Assembly (NCBI RefSeq): GCF_900143075.1
Contig: NZ_FRCY01000006.1
Coordinates: forward strand, 237,959-301,958
Direction of reading: 5' to 3'
DNA length: 64,000 bases
Source: Cyclobacterium lianum
GTDB lineage: Bacteria > Bacteroidota > Bacteroidia > Cytophagales > Cyclobacteriaceae
The translations under genes were made by a program, and so were the position numbers. The notes under the pieces were generated by a model. That model saw only the letters and a program-made list of their open reading frames with translations, ran no database searches and had not been told where the DNA came from. Below, piece by piece: positions 63,262 to 64,000 of the stretch. The number at the start of each line of letters is the position of its first letter. The stretch's first letter is position 1.

Positions 63262-64000
63262 CTACCAGTTCATGTCGTAGCCATGATCTGCGGGGTCTAT
63301 GTCCCATTTGGTAAGCAATCCCTTCGCTGCCCGGAGATCGTAATGGCTGCGGTTAAATTCCCCCACCATGCCGATCATATCCAATACAGCCTGATGGGTA
63401 GCCTCCTCGTCATCTTCTATGCTGTCTATGGCATTCAAGGCATGTGTCCTGGCGAAGGAATTTGAGCTTTGCAAGACTTCATACAGCGCCTGCAAACCTT
63501 CTTCCTCATGGCCGAGTCGATACATTGCTTCCGCGGCCACCACTTTAACATTTGATGAGGGGTCAGCGAGCACATTTTTCAGTTCCTCAACGGCTTCTGC
63601 AGCCTCCCCTCCCAACATCAGTAAGCCAGTGGCGCCCCAATACCTGATGGCAGACTCCTCATGCTCCAACATTGCTGTAAGAAACGGCAAATCACCCTTC
63701 CTGGGATTTGAAGCCAGATTGGCGCCATCCACCAACTCGTTCAGATCCAGCTCAGATTGCCGCATGTACTCATAGGTAGTCGTACCTGCTGTCCGGTCTA
63801 TCAACTCGGCCTCTGGAATAAAACCAGAATCCTTTATCTCCAGCATCCAGTCTTTGGTAGCCGTCCGCATTCGCTGAAGCACCTCCTCGTACCGGGGATC
63901 ATAAGCCAGATTATTGACTTCCCAGGGATCATTTTGGGTATCATACAGCTCTTCTGCAGGCTTGGTATTCCAAAACCTGGACTGAACATCATTGCATTCT
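63262..64000 (-). CDS. Sulfatase with C-terminal HEAT repeats (partial, N-terminus outside window)
   Basis: The reverse frame is open from the window edge to the stop at 63262, giving the last 245 residues. It begins in a typical sulfatase ending: RFWNTKPAEELYDTQNDPWEVNNLA is the conserved C-terminal sub-domain of S1 sulfatases. After YDPRYEEVLQRMR and a linker, residues from about FLTAMLEHEESAIRYWGATGLL onwards form HEAT-like helical repeats (AIRYWGATGLLMLG, NVKVVAAEAMYRLG, FARTHALNAID). The active-site half lies beyond 64000. Sulfatases with such a tail are known in Bacteroidota and Planctomycetes; the tail's role is unknown. It is followed after three bases by the metallophosphatase gene. 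Confidence 0.88.
   Translation of the reverse strand, partial: ECNDVQSRFWNTKPAEELYDTQNDPWEVNNLAYDPRYEEVLQRMRTATKDWMLEIKDSGFIPEAELIDRTAGTTTYEYMRQSELDLNELVDGANLASNPRKGDLPFLTAMLEHEESAIRYWGATGLLMLGGEAAEAVEELKNVLADPSSNVKVVAAEAMYRLGHEEEGLQALYEVLQSSNSFARTHALNAIDSIEDDEEATHQAVLDMIGMVGEFNRSHYDLRAAKGLLTKWDIDPADHGYDMNW

Noticed and set aside
1-64000. CRISPR arrays, insertion sequences, integrases or phage genes
   Set aside because: No direct-repeat/spacer pattern, transposase motif or phage structural gene was found on either strand.

Overview
The window looks like a chromosome segment of a Bacteroidota bacterium, most probably a Cytophagales/Cyclobacteriaceae-type marine or soil glycan degrader. The reasons are a SusC/SusD pair driven by an ECF sigma/FecR pair, many Sec and lipoprotein signal peptides on outer-membrane barrels, almost no Shine-Dalgarno sequences, and promoters of the Bacteroidota kind (TTTG / TAnnTTTG). 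The genus call is inference. No rRNA genes, canonical tRNA genes, insertion sequences, phage genes or CRISPR arrays were seen.

Layout. 1-6390 (+): the end of an unknown gene, then a complete RND efflux operon (adaptor, inner-membrane pump, outer-membrane factor). 6909-13611 (+): a secreted MORN-like protein, a DUF2490 protein, a small beta-barrel protein and a large AsmA-like protein. 13616-16050 (-): an operon of YceI-like protein, porin and YceI. 16321-16491 (-): a compact small-RNA gene with promoter, 5' hairpin, a tRNA-like cloverleaf and a terminator, which I consider the most unusual item here. 16943-17515 (+): a small outer-membrane protein, then a strong two-way terminator. 17604-21890 (-): arginine biosynthesis argB-argD-argC-argJ. 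22079-25745 (-): a PhzF-like protein and the TrkA/TrkH potassium system. 25862-32036 (-): glycogen branching enzyme, a phospholipase C-rhodanese fusion, an endonuclease/exonuclease/phosphatase-fold protein and a DUF445 protein. 32596-33975 (+): an orphan histidine kinase converging on a NYN-domain protein. 34760-38559 (-): porin, BCCT osmolyte transporter and universal stress protein. 38894-41869 (-): esterase, zinc metallopeptidase, Uma2-type nuclease.

42081-64000 (-) is a polysaccharide utilisation locus in two blocks. Block one reads sigma factor, FecR, SusC, SusD, sulfatase, tandem metallo-beta-lactamase-fold protein, two paralogous sulfatases, and (after a non-coding gap) a sugar isomerase-like TIM barrel. 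Block two reads sulfatase with HEAT-repeat tail (cut by the window edge), Tat-exported metallophosphatase, and GH78 alpha-L-rhamnosidase. Four sulfatases plus a rhamnosidase point to a sulfated, rhamnose-containing glycan as substrate. SusCD would import the oligosaccharide, and the STN domain of SusC would signal through FecR to the sigma factor to induce the locus. The identity of the glycan is inference.

Most gene functions are family-level assignments read from motifs. No database search was possible.
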